Translations under genes and position numbers: made by a program
Notes under the pieces: generated by a model
Database searches by the model: none
What the model saw: the letters and a program-made list of their open reading frames with translations, nothing else
Told to the model about the DNA's origin: nothing
Assembly (NCBI GenBank): GCA_051846895.1
Contig: JBPYCQ010000012.1
Span: 28,902 to 92,901, forward strand
DNA length: 64,000 bases
From: CALKAL01 sp051846895
GTDB taxonomy: Bacteria > Bacillota > Bacilli > Bacillales > Alkalibacillaceae
Reading direction: 5' to 3'
Shown: positions 53,347 to 61,926 of the stretch, in pieces
Layout of the letters: each line of letters opens with the position of its first letter
Numbering within the stretch: position 1 is the first letter of the stretch

Positions 53347-54251
53347 TGAAACAATATTTAACTTATACAGACGAAGTGAAGCATGCGCTTGAAAATAATT
53401 TACCCGTCGTTGCTTTAGAAACGACGATTATTTCACACGGAATGCCTTATCCCGATAATATTAAAATGGCAAAAGAAGTTGAACAAATTATTCGTGATCA
53501 AGGCGCCGTCCCAGCAACTATCGGAATTATGGATGGAAAAATAAAAATTGGTTTGAACGAGGAAGAACTCGAAACTTTCGCCACACGTGACGATGTAGAA
53601 AAGGTGAGTCGCCGAGATTTCGCATACATTTTATCAAGTGGAAAAATCGGTGCAACAACTGTCGCTGCAACGATGATTGCTGCTGAACTAGCGGGGATAA
53701 AAGTATTTGCTACTGGAGGAATTGGCGGTGTTCACCGTGAAGGCGAAATCACTTGGGATGTATCCGCAGATTTAACTGAACTTGCCAAAACGAATGTAGC
53801 TGTTGTTTGCGCTGGTGCAAAATCAATCTTAGATATTGGACGTACACTAGAATATTTAGAAACTCAAGGAGTGCCCGTTGTTGGATACAAATGCAAAACA
53901 TTCCCATCTTTCTATTCACGCGAAAGCGAATTCGAAGTTGATTTCCAGATGGACTCTCCTGAAGAAGTCGCATCGATGCTCAATAAAAAATGGGAACTCG
54001 GGCTTAATGGTGGTGCGGTGATCGCCAACCCAGTACCTGAAGAAGCAGCGATGATCTATACTGAAATCGAAGGGTACATTACCCAAGCACTCAATGAAGC
54101 AAAAGCAAATAACATTTCCGGAAAAGCAGTGACACCATTTTTATTAGATCGAGTTAAAGCATTGACAGAAGGAAAAAGCTTAGAAACAAACATCGCACTC
54201 GTCTACCACAACGCTGAAGTCGCCGGAAAAATTGCAAAAGCACTATATTAA
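53346..54251 (+). CDS. psuG: Pseudouridine-5'-phosphate glycosidase
   Basis: A 301-aa enzyme that splits pseudouridine 5'-phosphate into uracil and ribose 5-phosphate. Family signatures: VVALETTIISHGMPYPDNI near residue 20, GIMDGKIKIGL, KVSRRDFAYILSSGKIGATT, GIGGVHREGEITWDVSADLT and TLEYLETQGVPVVGYK. Catalytic Lys is expected in the TTVAATM/VSRRD region. Its ATG overlaps the stop of psuK. No PsuT-type transporter is visible in the window. A terminator follows. Confidence 0.93.
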   Translation: MKQYLTYTDEVKHALENNLPVVALETTIISHGMPYPDNIKMAKEVEQIIRDQGAVPATIGIMDGKIKIGLNEEELETFATRDDVEKVSRRDFAYILSSGKIGATTVAATMIAAELAGIKVFATGGIGGVHREGEITWDVSADLTELAKTNVAVVCAGAKSILDIGRTLEYLETQGVPVVGYKCKTFPSFYSRESEFEVDFQMDSPEEVASMLNKKWELGLNGGAVIANPVPEEAAMIYTEIEGYITQALNEAKANNISGKAVTPFLLDRVKALTEGKSLETNIALVYHNAEVAGKIAKALY

Positions 54252-54256
54252 TAGGA

Positions 54257-54291
54257 AAATCTCTGCCTCGGAATCGCGGCAGAGATTTTTT
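54257..54291 (+). terminator. Terminator after psuG
   Basis: AATCTCTGCC pairs with GGCAGAGATT, ending in TTTTTT that runs directly into array J. Confidence 0.9.
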
Positions 54292-54390
54292 ATGCGCGCT
54301 TTTTTTGGTTTATGCGCGAATTTCTTCATTTATGCGCGCTTTTTTTCATTTATGCGCGAATTTTTTAGTTTATGCGCGAACTACTTTAAA
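54288..54390. repeat. 20-bp tandem array J (5 units, alternating)
   Basis: TATGCGCG recurs at 54291, 54311, 54331, 54351 and 54371, exactly 20 bp apart. It is followed alternately by CTTTTTTT and AATTTCTT-like tails for the first four units. Its left edge overlaps the terminator's T-run and its last unit covers the stop codon (54381) of the convergent anti-sigma gene. Confidence 0.93.
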
Positions 54391-55928
54391 TCGACTTTGA
54401 CACTCTCATTAATCTCGACATTATAAGTCAAGTTTAACCAATTAACATTTAGTTCATTTGATGTTGTCACAAAATATTTATGAACCTGGAATCCATTATA
54501 ATCTTCATATATACCCAATTGTCCTATACCTTTACCTTTTTCATTTGTTATGTCTAAAACACTTGGGTCATCATAGTTATTAAAAGGGTCAAGTCTAGCA
54601 TGAAAATATTTGTTAAAAGAAATCGGTTGATTTGGTAAGCTCTCAAAACGAAATGGAATGGTCATCCATTCTTCATCTATCATAACTTTATCTATAAAAA
54701 CTTTTGTGAACATCCACTCACCAACATATTTATCTACTCTTTTCTCAAATGGTACTTTATTTTTGAAAAAATCAACATCATATTCTGAAATGTCGAAACT
54801 AAATTCTAGTGATTCATCAGTCATATATTCTACACTTTTAATTTCGATTTCAAGTGAGTTCATTTCTTTATTAAAGTGATCGAAATTGACAACATATTTT
54901 CCATTTTCACTTAGCTCATTCAATCTGCCAAAAGAAAAATCCTGTGAATATCCAGTTTCGCTTGTCAATTGGCCATATAAACTTCGAAATTCATGCCCCC
55001 CGTTAATTTGATTTGGAACATCAAATACTAACGTGTTTCTAGCTAAACCAACTTCTAAACGGTCAATTAAAATAGTGACGCCATTTTTCATTATTTGTTT
55101 ATTTATCGGTATGTCGTAGGATTGTTGTCTTTCCGCTTCTTGACTATAAGAATGAGTCACTTCAATAGGTTGCATTGCAATCGGTGATTGATTATGAAAA
55201 AAAGTTGGCTCAATTATTACTGTCTCTTCATTGAATTCGATTACCTCTTCATCCGGAAAAATATTAAATGGCATTGATTTAGCAACTTGATAAACTCGAT
55301 TATTGAATATGACACTTTTATTGCTATGACGATAACCAGATGCAAAACGATAGGCATCTTCTTTATCCTCTTTTATATCAAAACTAACGCCTATATTATC
55401 AACCTCGATTAAATCCTCCGTCCAGTCAATGCTATAGAAGAAATAAATACCGTTAACTGTATGCCATATTTTTTCAAGATATACTTCTGCATTGTAACCT
55501 TCAATTGGTATAGCTTGATTGACCTCTGTGACTAACCCTAACTTTTCAGCTTTATTAACATTCGGAGCCATCTCTTCAAAAAATGCATCTACTTCCTCTC
55601 GACTATCTACTTCTACCCTAAAAGGCTTTACTTCTTGATCTAATTCCTTATCTTGTTCTAGCTTTTCATCACTTTCCTTTTCTTGTTCTTTTAATGAGTC
55701 GGTGTCCTTTTCATGATCATCTAATTGATTAGCTTCACCAGGGCCAAACACTGGCAAAACAAATACAAACAATGCAAAAGCTAAAGCAAACATCGTGACA
55801 ACATAAGGACTTATCCGTCTATTTTTCTTGCCTTTAATCTTTTCAAAAACTTTCTCCTTATCTCCAACCGAATACATCGGTTCATCTCCTAAAAACCTAT
55901 CAAAATCATCCTTCGAAAGTTTACTCAT
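54381..55928 (-). CDS. Anti-sigma-like membrane protein with DUF4179 domain (module 2)
   Basis: A 515-aa protein. Cytosolic residues 1-38 precede one helix (VVTMFALAFALFVFVLPVF). The linker is extremely charged (HEKDTDSLKEQEKESDEKLE). External domains contain DUF4179-type strands (HVNGIYFFYSIDW-like text, TVNGIYFFYSIDWTED) and a DUF5643-like part with ITIPFRFES-type segments. It overlaps the upstream sigma gene by 8 bp, the same geometry as module 1, which supports an anti-sigma role. ATG 55928 (MSKLSKDDFDRF). The last repeat unit of array J covers its stop. Confidence 0.75.
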   Translation of the reverse strand: MSKLSKDDFDRFLGDEPMYSVGDKEKVFEKIKGKKNRRISPYVVTMFALAFALFVFVLPVFGPGEANQLDDHEKDTDSLKEQEKESDEKLEQDKELDQEVKPFRVEVDSREEVDAFFEEMAPNVNKAEKLGLVTEVNQAIPIEGYNAEVYLEKIWHTVNGIYFFYSIDWTEDLIEVDNIGVSFDIKEDKEDAYRFASGYRHSNKSVIFNNRVYQVAKSMPFNIFPDEEVIEFNEETVIIEPTFFHNQSPIAMQPIEVTHSYSQEAERQQSYDIPINKQIMKNGVTILIDRLEVGLARNTLVFDVPNQINGGHEFRSLYGQLTSETGYSQDFSFGRLNELSENGKYVVNFDHFNKEMNSLEIEIKSVEYMTDESLEFSFDISEYDVDFFKNKVPFEKRVDKYVGEWMFTKVFIDKVMIDEEWMTIPFRFESLPNQPISFNKYFHARLDPFNNYDDPSVLDITNEKGKGIGQLGIYEDYNGFQVHKYFVTTSNELNVNWLNLTYNVEINESVKVDLK

Positions 55929-56466
55929 ACAAGTACACCTCCCTTAATTCTTGTTTAAGTTTATTTCTAGCACGCATCATACGCGAACGAATGGTTGATT
56001 GATTAACACCCAACAACTCACTTATCTCTTCCACCGAAAATTCTCGATAATAATATAAAATTAATACTTCACGGTCTTTAATGGGTAACTTTAGAATAGA
56101 ATTTATAAGCTCGACTTTTTCTTCATCCAATAAAGCACGGCTTTCTGGAGTTCGATGATCGGCATGATTTAATAATTGGTCTTTCCATAAAATTAATCGA
56201 TTAGCAGGTGACCTTAAATAATCTTTGCATTTATTAGCTGTAATACTGTACACCCATGTTTTCAAAGAAGATTTACCTTGAAAAGTGTGTAGTTTTTTAT
56301 AAATTGTTATCATGACATCTTGAAATAAATCATCTGTCGTCGCGTGATTCTTTACATACGTGTATATATAACGCTTTAACTCTTCCCCATATTCATTCAT
56401 CACCCATTCCAACACTTCTTCATTGGACATGCGCGCAAAGGATGATGAATCACGTCCATTAACCAA
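55921..56466 (-). CDS. RNA polymerase ECF sigma factor (module 2)
   Basis: A 181-aa sigma factor paralogous to 5386-5937. Region 2: KNHATTDDLFQDVMITIYKK and SLKTWVYSITANKCKDYLRS; region 4: LPIKDREVLILYYYREFSVEE and NQSTIRSRMMRARNKL. The start is TTG 56466, 6 bases after GAGGTG; the longer frame starts inside or before that site. An ECF-like promoter (TGGGACG, CGTCTT) lies 45-71 bp upstream, consistent with autoregulation. Confidence 0.88.
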   Translation of the reverse strand: MVNGRDSSSFARMSNEEVLEWVMNEYGEELKRYIYTYVKNHATTDDLFQDVMITIYKKLHTFQGKSSLKTWVYSITANKCKDYLRSPANRLILWKDQLLNHADHRTPESRALLDEEKVELINSILKLPIKDREVLILYYYREFSVEEISELLGVNQSTIRSRMMRARNKLKQELREVYLYE

Positions 56467-56510
56467 ATTATTCACCTCTTCCAAACGAAACAACTAGTTG
56501 TTCTATTAAT

Positions 56511-56537
56511 TAAGACGATGCCAATCTAAAAACGTCC
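56511..56537 (-). promoter_or_regulatory. ECF-type promoter of sigma module 2
   Basis: On the minus strand TGGGACG (56537-56531) and CGTCTT (56516-56511) are 14 bp apart. The CGTC -10 is shared with the module 1 promoter. Confidence 0.5.
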
Positions 56538-56712
56538 CATCTTTTAACATTAAATTTAGCACAACTATTCATTTTTTTATTCGATTTATAAAAAAAGGCA
56601 TTGAAAACTCACATTAAGAATGTTAAGTTATATATAATCCTTTATTAGATAAAAGCGTTTAAGCGAACAAGCGTAAAAGTAATAAAGATTGAATGATGAA
56701 AGGGGAATTAAG

Positions 56713-58431
56713 ATGGTTAATCAGAAAGTCGTTCCAAAACATTTGAGAAAATATACGGTGAAGCAGCATTATGAACATTACACCGCAATTAATCATGCTG
56801 TTTGGCGTTACGTCATGCGGCAAAATCATAACCAATTTAAAGATACAGCACACGAAGCATATATAGATGGACTTAAAGCATCAGCTATATCTGTTGATAA
56901 AATCCCGAATGTTGATGAAATGAATAAGAGTCTAGCGCCATTCGGTTGGGGAGCTGCAACTATTGATGGTTTCATCCCAGGAGTTGCCTTTTTTGAATTC
57001 CAAGCGAAAGGGATTCTACCAATCGTTTCAGAAATTCGCAAATTAGAAAATGTTTTATACACACCAGCACCTGATATTATTCACGAAGCAGCAGGCCATG
57101 CTCCGATTCTAGCAGATCCCGAATACTCTGCTTTCGTCAAACGGTTTGGTGAGATTGGAATGAAAGCACTCGCTTCCAAAGAAGAGCATGACCACTTCGA
57201 AGCTGTTCGTGCTTATTCAAACCTATTAGAAAAAGGCGATGCTACTGAAGAACAAATTGCTGAGGCCAAACAAAGAGTCGATGAATGTGAAGCAAAAATT
57301 ACAGGACTTTCTGAAGCTCAAATTGCTGGACGGTTTTACTGGTGGACGGTTGAATTTGGATTAGTCGGCGATCTAGACAATCCAAAAATATATGGAGCAG
57401 GCTTACTGTCATCAGTAGGTGAAGGTTCCAATGCGTTAAGCGATGACGTTGAAAAGATCCCATTCGACATGGAAAAGGTTATCAACACTGACTTCGATAT
57501 TACAAAACACCAGCCACACCTTTTTGTCTGCGAGAACTTTGCCCAACTATTAGAGGCGGCAGAAGACTTTGCCCAAACGATGTCATTTATGAAAGGCGGC
57601 ACTGAAAGTCTAGAAAAAGCCGTCCAATCAGCCAATGTCGCAACAGCCGTTTATAGCTCTGGCTTACAAGTGACAGGGATTTTTTCAGAAATTATAAAAG
57701 ATGAGAATGGTGAAGCTATATTCATAAGAACAAATAGTGACACTGCATTAGCCTTTAATGATAAACAACTCGAAGACCATGGAACAGATACTCATCAAGA
57801 TGGATTCAGTGCCCCAATCGGTAAACTGAAAAACCTTAAACAACCATTAGAAAAGTTAAATGAAAAAGAATTAAATCAACTCGGTATTAATGAAGGGGAA
57901 AACGTGGAACTCGAATTTGAAAGTGGAGTAAAAGTGACAGGTAAAATTGTTAAAATTCATAGAAAAAATAACAAACTTATTCTACTTTCTTTTCAAGATT
58001 GCACCGTAAATCTAGATGATGAACAGTTATTCAAGCCAGAATTTGGTCAATTCGACATGCCTGTAGGGGCTGAAATTATCTCTGTTTACGCTGGGGCCGC
58101 TGATGGAGAAAATTATTACACAATTGAAGAAAATGAAGAAACACCAATCCCAGCACGCGAAAAAGGAGAACTAGACGAACTTTACGGACAAGTGAGAACG
58201 ATTCGGAATGAAAAACCAAGCGATATCGTCAGTACTCTTGAGCCAATTTTTAATGAATTGCAACAAAAATATAAAAAAGATTGGCTACTCCGACTCGAAA
58301 TAGTAGAAATACTAAAAGATAGAGCAGAGGACTCAGAATTAATGAAAACCGTTTTGTCCGAACTAAGGGAATTAATGAATGAAAATGAAGAAATGAGAAG
58401 TCTCATTGAACGAGGACTAAAAATTATATAA
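56713..58431 (+). CDS. Aromatic amino acid hydroxylase (phenylalanine 4-monooxygenase type), long form
   Basis: A 572-aa protein. The N-terminal about 270 residues are a pterin-dependent hydroxylase: iron ligands His124 and His129 in DIIHEAAGHAPILADPEY, and the Glu in GRFYWWTVEFGLVGD. The remainder (about 290-572) is not part of bacterial PheA, which ends near 270-300 aa; it contains an OB-like stretch (VELEFESGVKVTGKIVKIHR) and a helical acidic tail. It should convert phenylalanine to tyrosine with tetrahydropterin and oxygen. Start ATG 56713, 7 bases after AAAGGGG. Single gene followed by a terminator. Confidence 0.88.
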   Translation: MVNQKVVPKHLRKYTVKQHYEHYTAINHAVWRYVMRQNHNQFKDTAHEAYIDGLKASAISVDKIPNVDEMNKSLAPFGWGAATIDGFIPGVAFFEFQAKGILPIVSEIRKLENVLYTPAPDIIHEAAGHAPILADPEYSAFVKRFGEIGMKALASKEEHDHFEAVRAYSNLLEKGDATEEQIAEAKQRVDECEAKITGLSEAQIAGRFYWWTVEFGLVGDLDNPKIYGAGLLSSVGEGSNALSDDVEKIPFDMEKVINTDFDITKHQPHLFVCENFAQLLEAAEDFAQTMSFMKGGTESLEKAVQSANVATAVYSSGLQVTGIFSEIIKDENGEAIFIRTNSDTALAFNDKQLEDHGTDTHQDGFSAPIGKLKNLKQPLEKLNEKELNQLGINEGENVELEFESGVKVTGKIVKIHRKNNKLILLSFQDCTVNLDDEQLFKPEFGQFDMPVGAEIISVYAGAADGENYYTIEENEETPIPAREKGELDELYGQVRTIRNEKPSDIVSTLEPIFNELQQKYKKDWLLRLEIVEILKDRAEDSELMKTVLSELRELMNENEEMRSLIERGLKII

Positions 58432-58448
58432 GTGATACATCAATGGTC

Positions 58449-58484
58449 AAAAACCAACTTGCTTAATTGCTGGTTGGTTTTTTT
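58449..58484 (+). terminator. Terminator after the hydroxylase gene
   Basis: AAACCAAC pairs with GTTGGTTT around TTGCTTAATTGCTG and ends in seven T residues. Confidence 0.88.
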
Positions 58485-58589
58485 ACTTTTCATCACGAAT
58501 AGAACACTGCAATATATCGCGATAATTCCGAAAAATAGTTAATCTCAAAAATAGTTTTTATATCGATAAAACCCGTCATAACAATGATT

Positions 58590-58603
58590 TGAAAACGTTT
58601 TCA
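58590..58603 (+). promoter_or_regulatory. cre site upstream of brnQ
   Basis: TGAAAACGTTTTCA is a perfect palindrome matching the CcpA-binding consensus TGWAARCGYTWWCA. It lies about 143 bp before the brnQ start. A CodY-like motif AATAATCTAAAAATT (12 of 15 to the consensus) lies at 58709-58723. No gene is present in 58432-58745. Confidence 0.8.
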
Positions 58604-58745
58604 TAAAATATGTTGTTTTATTTTTTCGAAATTACAAGAAATATAGCAAGAAATATATTGCATTTTACTGACAGGGGGAGTATTATAAAATACATTAATA
58701 TATCACAAAATAATCTAAAAATTATTACTTCCAGGAGGAGACTAT

Positions 58746-60098
58746 ATGACAAACAAGCTATCATTCTTTTCATATTTAGCGATAGGCTTTATGTTATTCG
58801 CATTGTTTTTTGGAGCTGGTAATTTAATTTTCCCAGCCCAGCTTGGACAATATGCTGGATCTAATTTATGGTCAGCATCTACCGGTTTCTTAATTACAGG
58901 GGTTGGCTTACCTTTACTAGGAATTTTAGCAATGGGTTTCTCAGGCAGCAGTAATTTACAAGAGTTAGCAGGTCGAGTTAGCCCAGCTTATGGAATCTTT
59001 TTTACTTCATTATTGTATTTAACAATTGGACCATTTTTCGCTGCGCCCCGTACTGGAACAGTGGCCTATGAAATCGGGGTATCAACTTTCGTTGGTGAAA
59101 ATAACCAAACTACTGGCTTGCTCGTCTTTTCACTTGTGTTTTTCGCGATTGCACTTTTAGTTTCTCTTTATCCAGGAAAGCTCGTAAATACTATTGGTAA
59201 GGTTTTAGCTCCTATTCTTGTTGTTCTTCTTACTATATTATTAGTTTTTTCAATATTGAATCCGATGGGTGCTATTCAAGAACCACAAAAAGGCTATGAT
59301 AGTGGAGCTTTTATGACTGGATTTTTAGAAGGTTATAATACGATGGATGCACTCGCTTCACTTGTTTTCGGAATTATTATTATTAACGTCATTCGTTCAA
59401 TGGGACTGACATCTAAAAAGGAAATATTATCCGCTACAGCTAAAACAGGTGTCGTCGCTATTGCTTTATTAGGATTGATTTATTTAGGGATTGCATATCT
59501 TGGTGCAACAAGTACATCAACATTAGGATTTTTTGATAATGGAGGACCTGTTCTAAGTGGAGCCGCCTCTCATTTCCTAGGCACATTTGGATCACTCGTT
59601 TTAGCTGTTGTAATTATTCTAGCCTGTTTAACAACAGCTATTGGACTAATAACGGCAAATGCAGAGTATTTCCATACACTATTACCTAGTTTAAGCTATA
59701 AAACATTAGTTGTATTTTTTGCACTTATTACATTTACATTTGCAAACTTTGGACTTGCTAATATTATCAATTATTCAATTCCAGTATTAATGTTCTTATA
59801 TCCATTAGCAGTTGTACTCATGTTGCTGACCTTTTTGTCGCCACTATTCAATCATGCACGTATCGTCTACGTATCAGCTACTGTTATTACTTTATTAATA
59901 AGTATTGTTGATGGGTTAAAAGCTTTCTTTAGTGAATATCCGAATTGGTTATTAACAATTGTACAGTTTTATGACAAGTACTTACCGATGTACACACAAG
60001 GCTTAGGTTGGCTCTTACCAGCTCTTGTCGTCATCACCGTAACCGGCATTTTGGCTAGAGTATTAAGCCTTTCAACCGCCACACAACAACAAAATTAA
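58746..60098 (+). CDS. brnQ: Branched-chain amino acid:cation symporter BrnQ
   Basis: A 450-aa protein with about 12 helices of the LIVCS family. Signature text: FFGAGNLIFPAQLGQYAG near residue 25, GLPLLGILAMG, and PRTGTVAYEIGV. It imports leucine, isoleucine and valine with sodium or protons. ATG 58746 follows CAGGAGGAG. Upstream are a perfect cre site and a weak CodY-like box, so nutrient control by CcpA and CodY is plausible. A bidirectional terminator follows. Confidence 0.93.
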   Translation: MTNKLSFFSYLAIGFMLFALFFGAGNLIFPAQLGQYAGSNLWSASTGFLITGVGLPLLGILAMGFSGSSNLQELAGRVSPAYGIFFTSLLYLTIGPFFAAPRTGTVAYEIGVSTFVGENNQTTGLLVFSLVFFAIALLVSLYPGKLVNTIGKVLAPILVVLLTILLVFSILNPMGAIQEPQKGYDSGAFMTGFLEGYNTMDALASLVFGIIIINVIRSMGLTSKKEILSATAKTGVVAIALLGLIYLGIAYLGATSTSTLGFFDNGGPVLSGAASHFLGTFGSLVLAVVIILACLTTAIGLITANAEYFHTLLPSLSYKTLVVFFALITFTFANFGLANIINYSIPVLMFLYPLAVVLMLLTFLSPLFNHARIVYVSATVITLLISIVDGLKAFFSEYPNWLLTIVQFYDKYLPMYTQGLGWLLPALVVITVTGILARVLSLSTATQQQN

Positions 60099-60108
60099 TC
60101 ATATATAC

Positions 60109-60146
60109 AATAAAGCTCACTTCCAATGAGAAGTGAGCTTTATTTA
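60109..60146. terminator. Bidirectional terminator between brnQ and the GntR gene
   Basis: AATAAAGCTCACTT pairs with AAGTGAGCTTTATT around CCAATGAG. It overlaps the last codons of the GntR gene. Confidence 0.9.
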
Positions 60147-60791
60147 TTTGAAATCATCAACAGTCCTTATCCAGTTTCTTCGCATCGTTTCAGATACTGC
60201 TTTCACATCTTTTTTTCTTAATAAACTGATAATTTCCTCATGATCGTCAACAGATTTTCTTGTTAATATTATCGAATTATGAAAAAACAATCTCCGAACA
60301 TGAGACTGAAGTGATGCAAGCACTTTATTTATGTAAGGGTTATCCGCTATATCAACAATAATTTGATGAAATTGTTCATCTATTTTTAACGCCGAGAAAT
60401 AAATTTTTTTATCTACAGCATTTTCGAAACGCTTGTTTGTTTGTTCTAAAAGTATTAAATCATCTTCACCCAATTTAGGGATGGCTAATTCAGCTGCTAA
60501 GGCTTGTAATACAGCAAGTGGTGGTAACAAATCGTTAATCGACTCTTTATCAACTTCAGTTACTTGTGTCGCTTTGCCTGGAAACATTTTTACAAAACCT
60601 TGTGATTCCAAGAGTTGTAGAGCTTCACGGATTGGCGTTCGACTAACACCTAGTGTTTCAGCTAATTCACTATCTATTAGTTTCTCGCCAGGCAAAAGTG
60701 TCCCATCAATAATCCATTCTTGTAGCTGGTTATAAGCTGTTTCTTTAGCTGTTTTTCTAATTGGCTTTGGCTGATTGGTTGGGATTGGCAC
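60144..60791 (-). CDS. GntR-family regulator (FadR/FCD subfamily)
   Basis: A 215-aa protein. The N-terminal winged helix is AYNQLQEWIIDGTLLPGEKL then LAETLGVSRTPIREALQLLESQG. The C-terminal FCD all-helical domain includes IYFSALKIDEQFHQIIVDIA, with likely metal-binding Asp and His. Ligand unknown, often a carboxylic acid. GTG 60791 follows GGGTGGTGAATAGTT. It lies next to the hydrolase gene on the same strand, about 117 bp apart, and may control it. Confidence 0.88.
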   Translation of the reverse strand: MPIPTNQPKPIRKTAKETAYNQLQEWIIDGTLLPGEKLIDSELAETLGVSRTPIREALQLLESQGFVKMFPGKATQVTEVDKESINDLLPPLAVLQALAAELAIPKLGEDDLILLEQTNKRFENAVDKKIYFSALKIDEQFHQIIVDIADNPYINKVLASLQSHVRRLFFHNSIILTRKSVDDHEEIISLLRKKDVKAVSETMRRNWIRTVDDFK

Positions 60792-60908
60792 AACTATTCA
60801 CCACCCTAAGTTTATTAATAGTATACAACATCATTAGTAATTGTGATATACCAATATATTGATTTGGTTAAAGTGTTACAGTTTTGAATTAGGTGGATAG
60901 TTCTACAA

Positions 60909-61817
60909 TTACAGTGTTAAATCCACACTATTAACTAATTTAATCTTATACTTTTCAACAAGCTCACTCCAACCTTGATTAGACCCTTCTTCAAAGCCTG
61001 GAATGCAGCTCATACCGTCTTTAAGTACATAAATGTTAGAAGTAAATTGAACATCGCCTTTATAATGCTCAGCAATTTGTTTAACTGATTCATAAACACA
61101 GTGAGACTCTGCTTCACCAGCTACGATAACCTTATCAAATTGTTTAATATAATTTAATAAAGGATAATCCGTTTGATCGTCAACACTAAATTCAGGTTTG
61201 ATAATCCCGTACATTTCACTTAATGGATCTTTCCCTTTGACAATCATTTTAATTGGAGATTGTCTAACTGCCGAATGAAAATGAATCATTCTCGCAAATT
61301 GGCTTTCAAGTGCCGCACCTGGAGTCCCTTCAATACAATGATATGGCCAAATACACAACTGTTTTTGACCAGTTTTCTCAAGGTTCCGGACATAGTTCAA
61401 GCTATCTTCGTGATAGTAAACAGCTTTCCAAACACCTGTTTCTACATCTTCAGCAGAAATAATCGTCAATGGCTGCGGATGGTTTCCATCATTGTCTACC
61501 CACCAAGAAGGATGGAAAATTTGGTTCGTATGATGAGTATCTAAGGAAACCGCGATGTTTGTAATTTTATCTAAGTTATTAAAAATAAAACTGTTAACTT
61601 TCTTTATATCCTCATGTGATCCAGGAACGCCAAGTGATCCATTTTCCATAAAGTCATTTTGAATATCAACGCCTAAAAACAGAACTTTTTCCTTATCTTG
61701 ATTTGCTTTTAGTACTGATTCACTAGCGGCCAACTGACTCATCTCATTTACATTTACCGCTTCATACTCCCCTACCCTTGCTTCGTTAACAATTTGTTCA
61801 TAAGAAACTTTTAGCAT
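60909..61817 (-). CDS. Isochorismatase/nicotinamidase-like cysteine hydrolase
   Basis: A 302-aa protein, longer than usual by about 40 N-terminal and some middle residues. Catalytic Asp is in VLFLGVDIQNDFMENGSLG, metal-binding residues in SLDTHHTNQIFHPSWW, and the nucleophile Cys in VAGEAESHCVYESVK. It lies in the nicotinamidase branch (DTHHTNQIFHPSWW) rather than isochorismatase. Likely converts nicotinamide to nicotinate or cleaves a related amide. ATG 61817 follows AGGAGGGG. A MerR-type promoter sits on the other side. Confidence 0.85.
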   Translation of the reverse strand: MLKVSYEQIVNEARVGEYEAVNVNEMSQLAASESVLKANQDKEKVLFLGVDIQNDFMENGSLGVPGSHEDIKKVNSFIFNNLDKITNIAVSLDTHHTNQIFHPSWWVDNDGNHPQPLTIISAEDVETGVWKAVYYHEDSLNYVRNLEKTGQKQLCIWPYHCIEGTPGAALESQFARMIHFHSAVRQSPIKMIVKGKDPLSEMYGIIKPEFSVDDQTDYPLLNYIKQFDKVIVAGEAESHCVYESVKQIAEHYKGDVQFTSNIYVLKDGMSCIPGFEEGSNQGWSELVEKYKIKLVNSVDLTL

Positions 61818-61877
61818 TGTATCCCCTCCTATTACATTATAAATGAAAACATTTTTAAATAAAACTTGCTTATGTTA

Positions 61878-61908
61878 TTGACACTAACGTTACGTGATAG
61901 TTTACAGT
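61878..61908 (+). promoter_or_regulatory. MerR-type promoter with 19-bp spacer
   Basis: TTGACA (61878-61883) and TACAGT (61903-61908) are 19 bp apart, the overlong spacing that MerR proteins correct by twisting DNA. The spacer CTAACGTTACGTGATAGTT resembles the Mta/TipAL operator. Confidence 0.7.
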
Positions 61909-61926
61909 TAAAATCGAGGTGATGTT

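Noticed and set aside
1588..54390. CRISPR arrays
   Set aside because: Units are 20-21 bp end to end with no unique spacers of about 30 bp and no cas genes.
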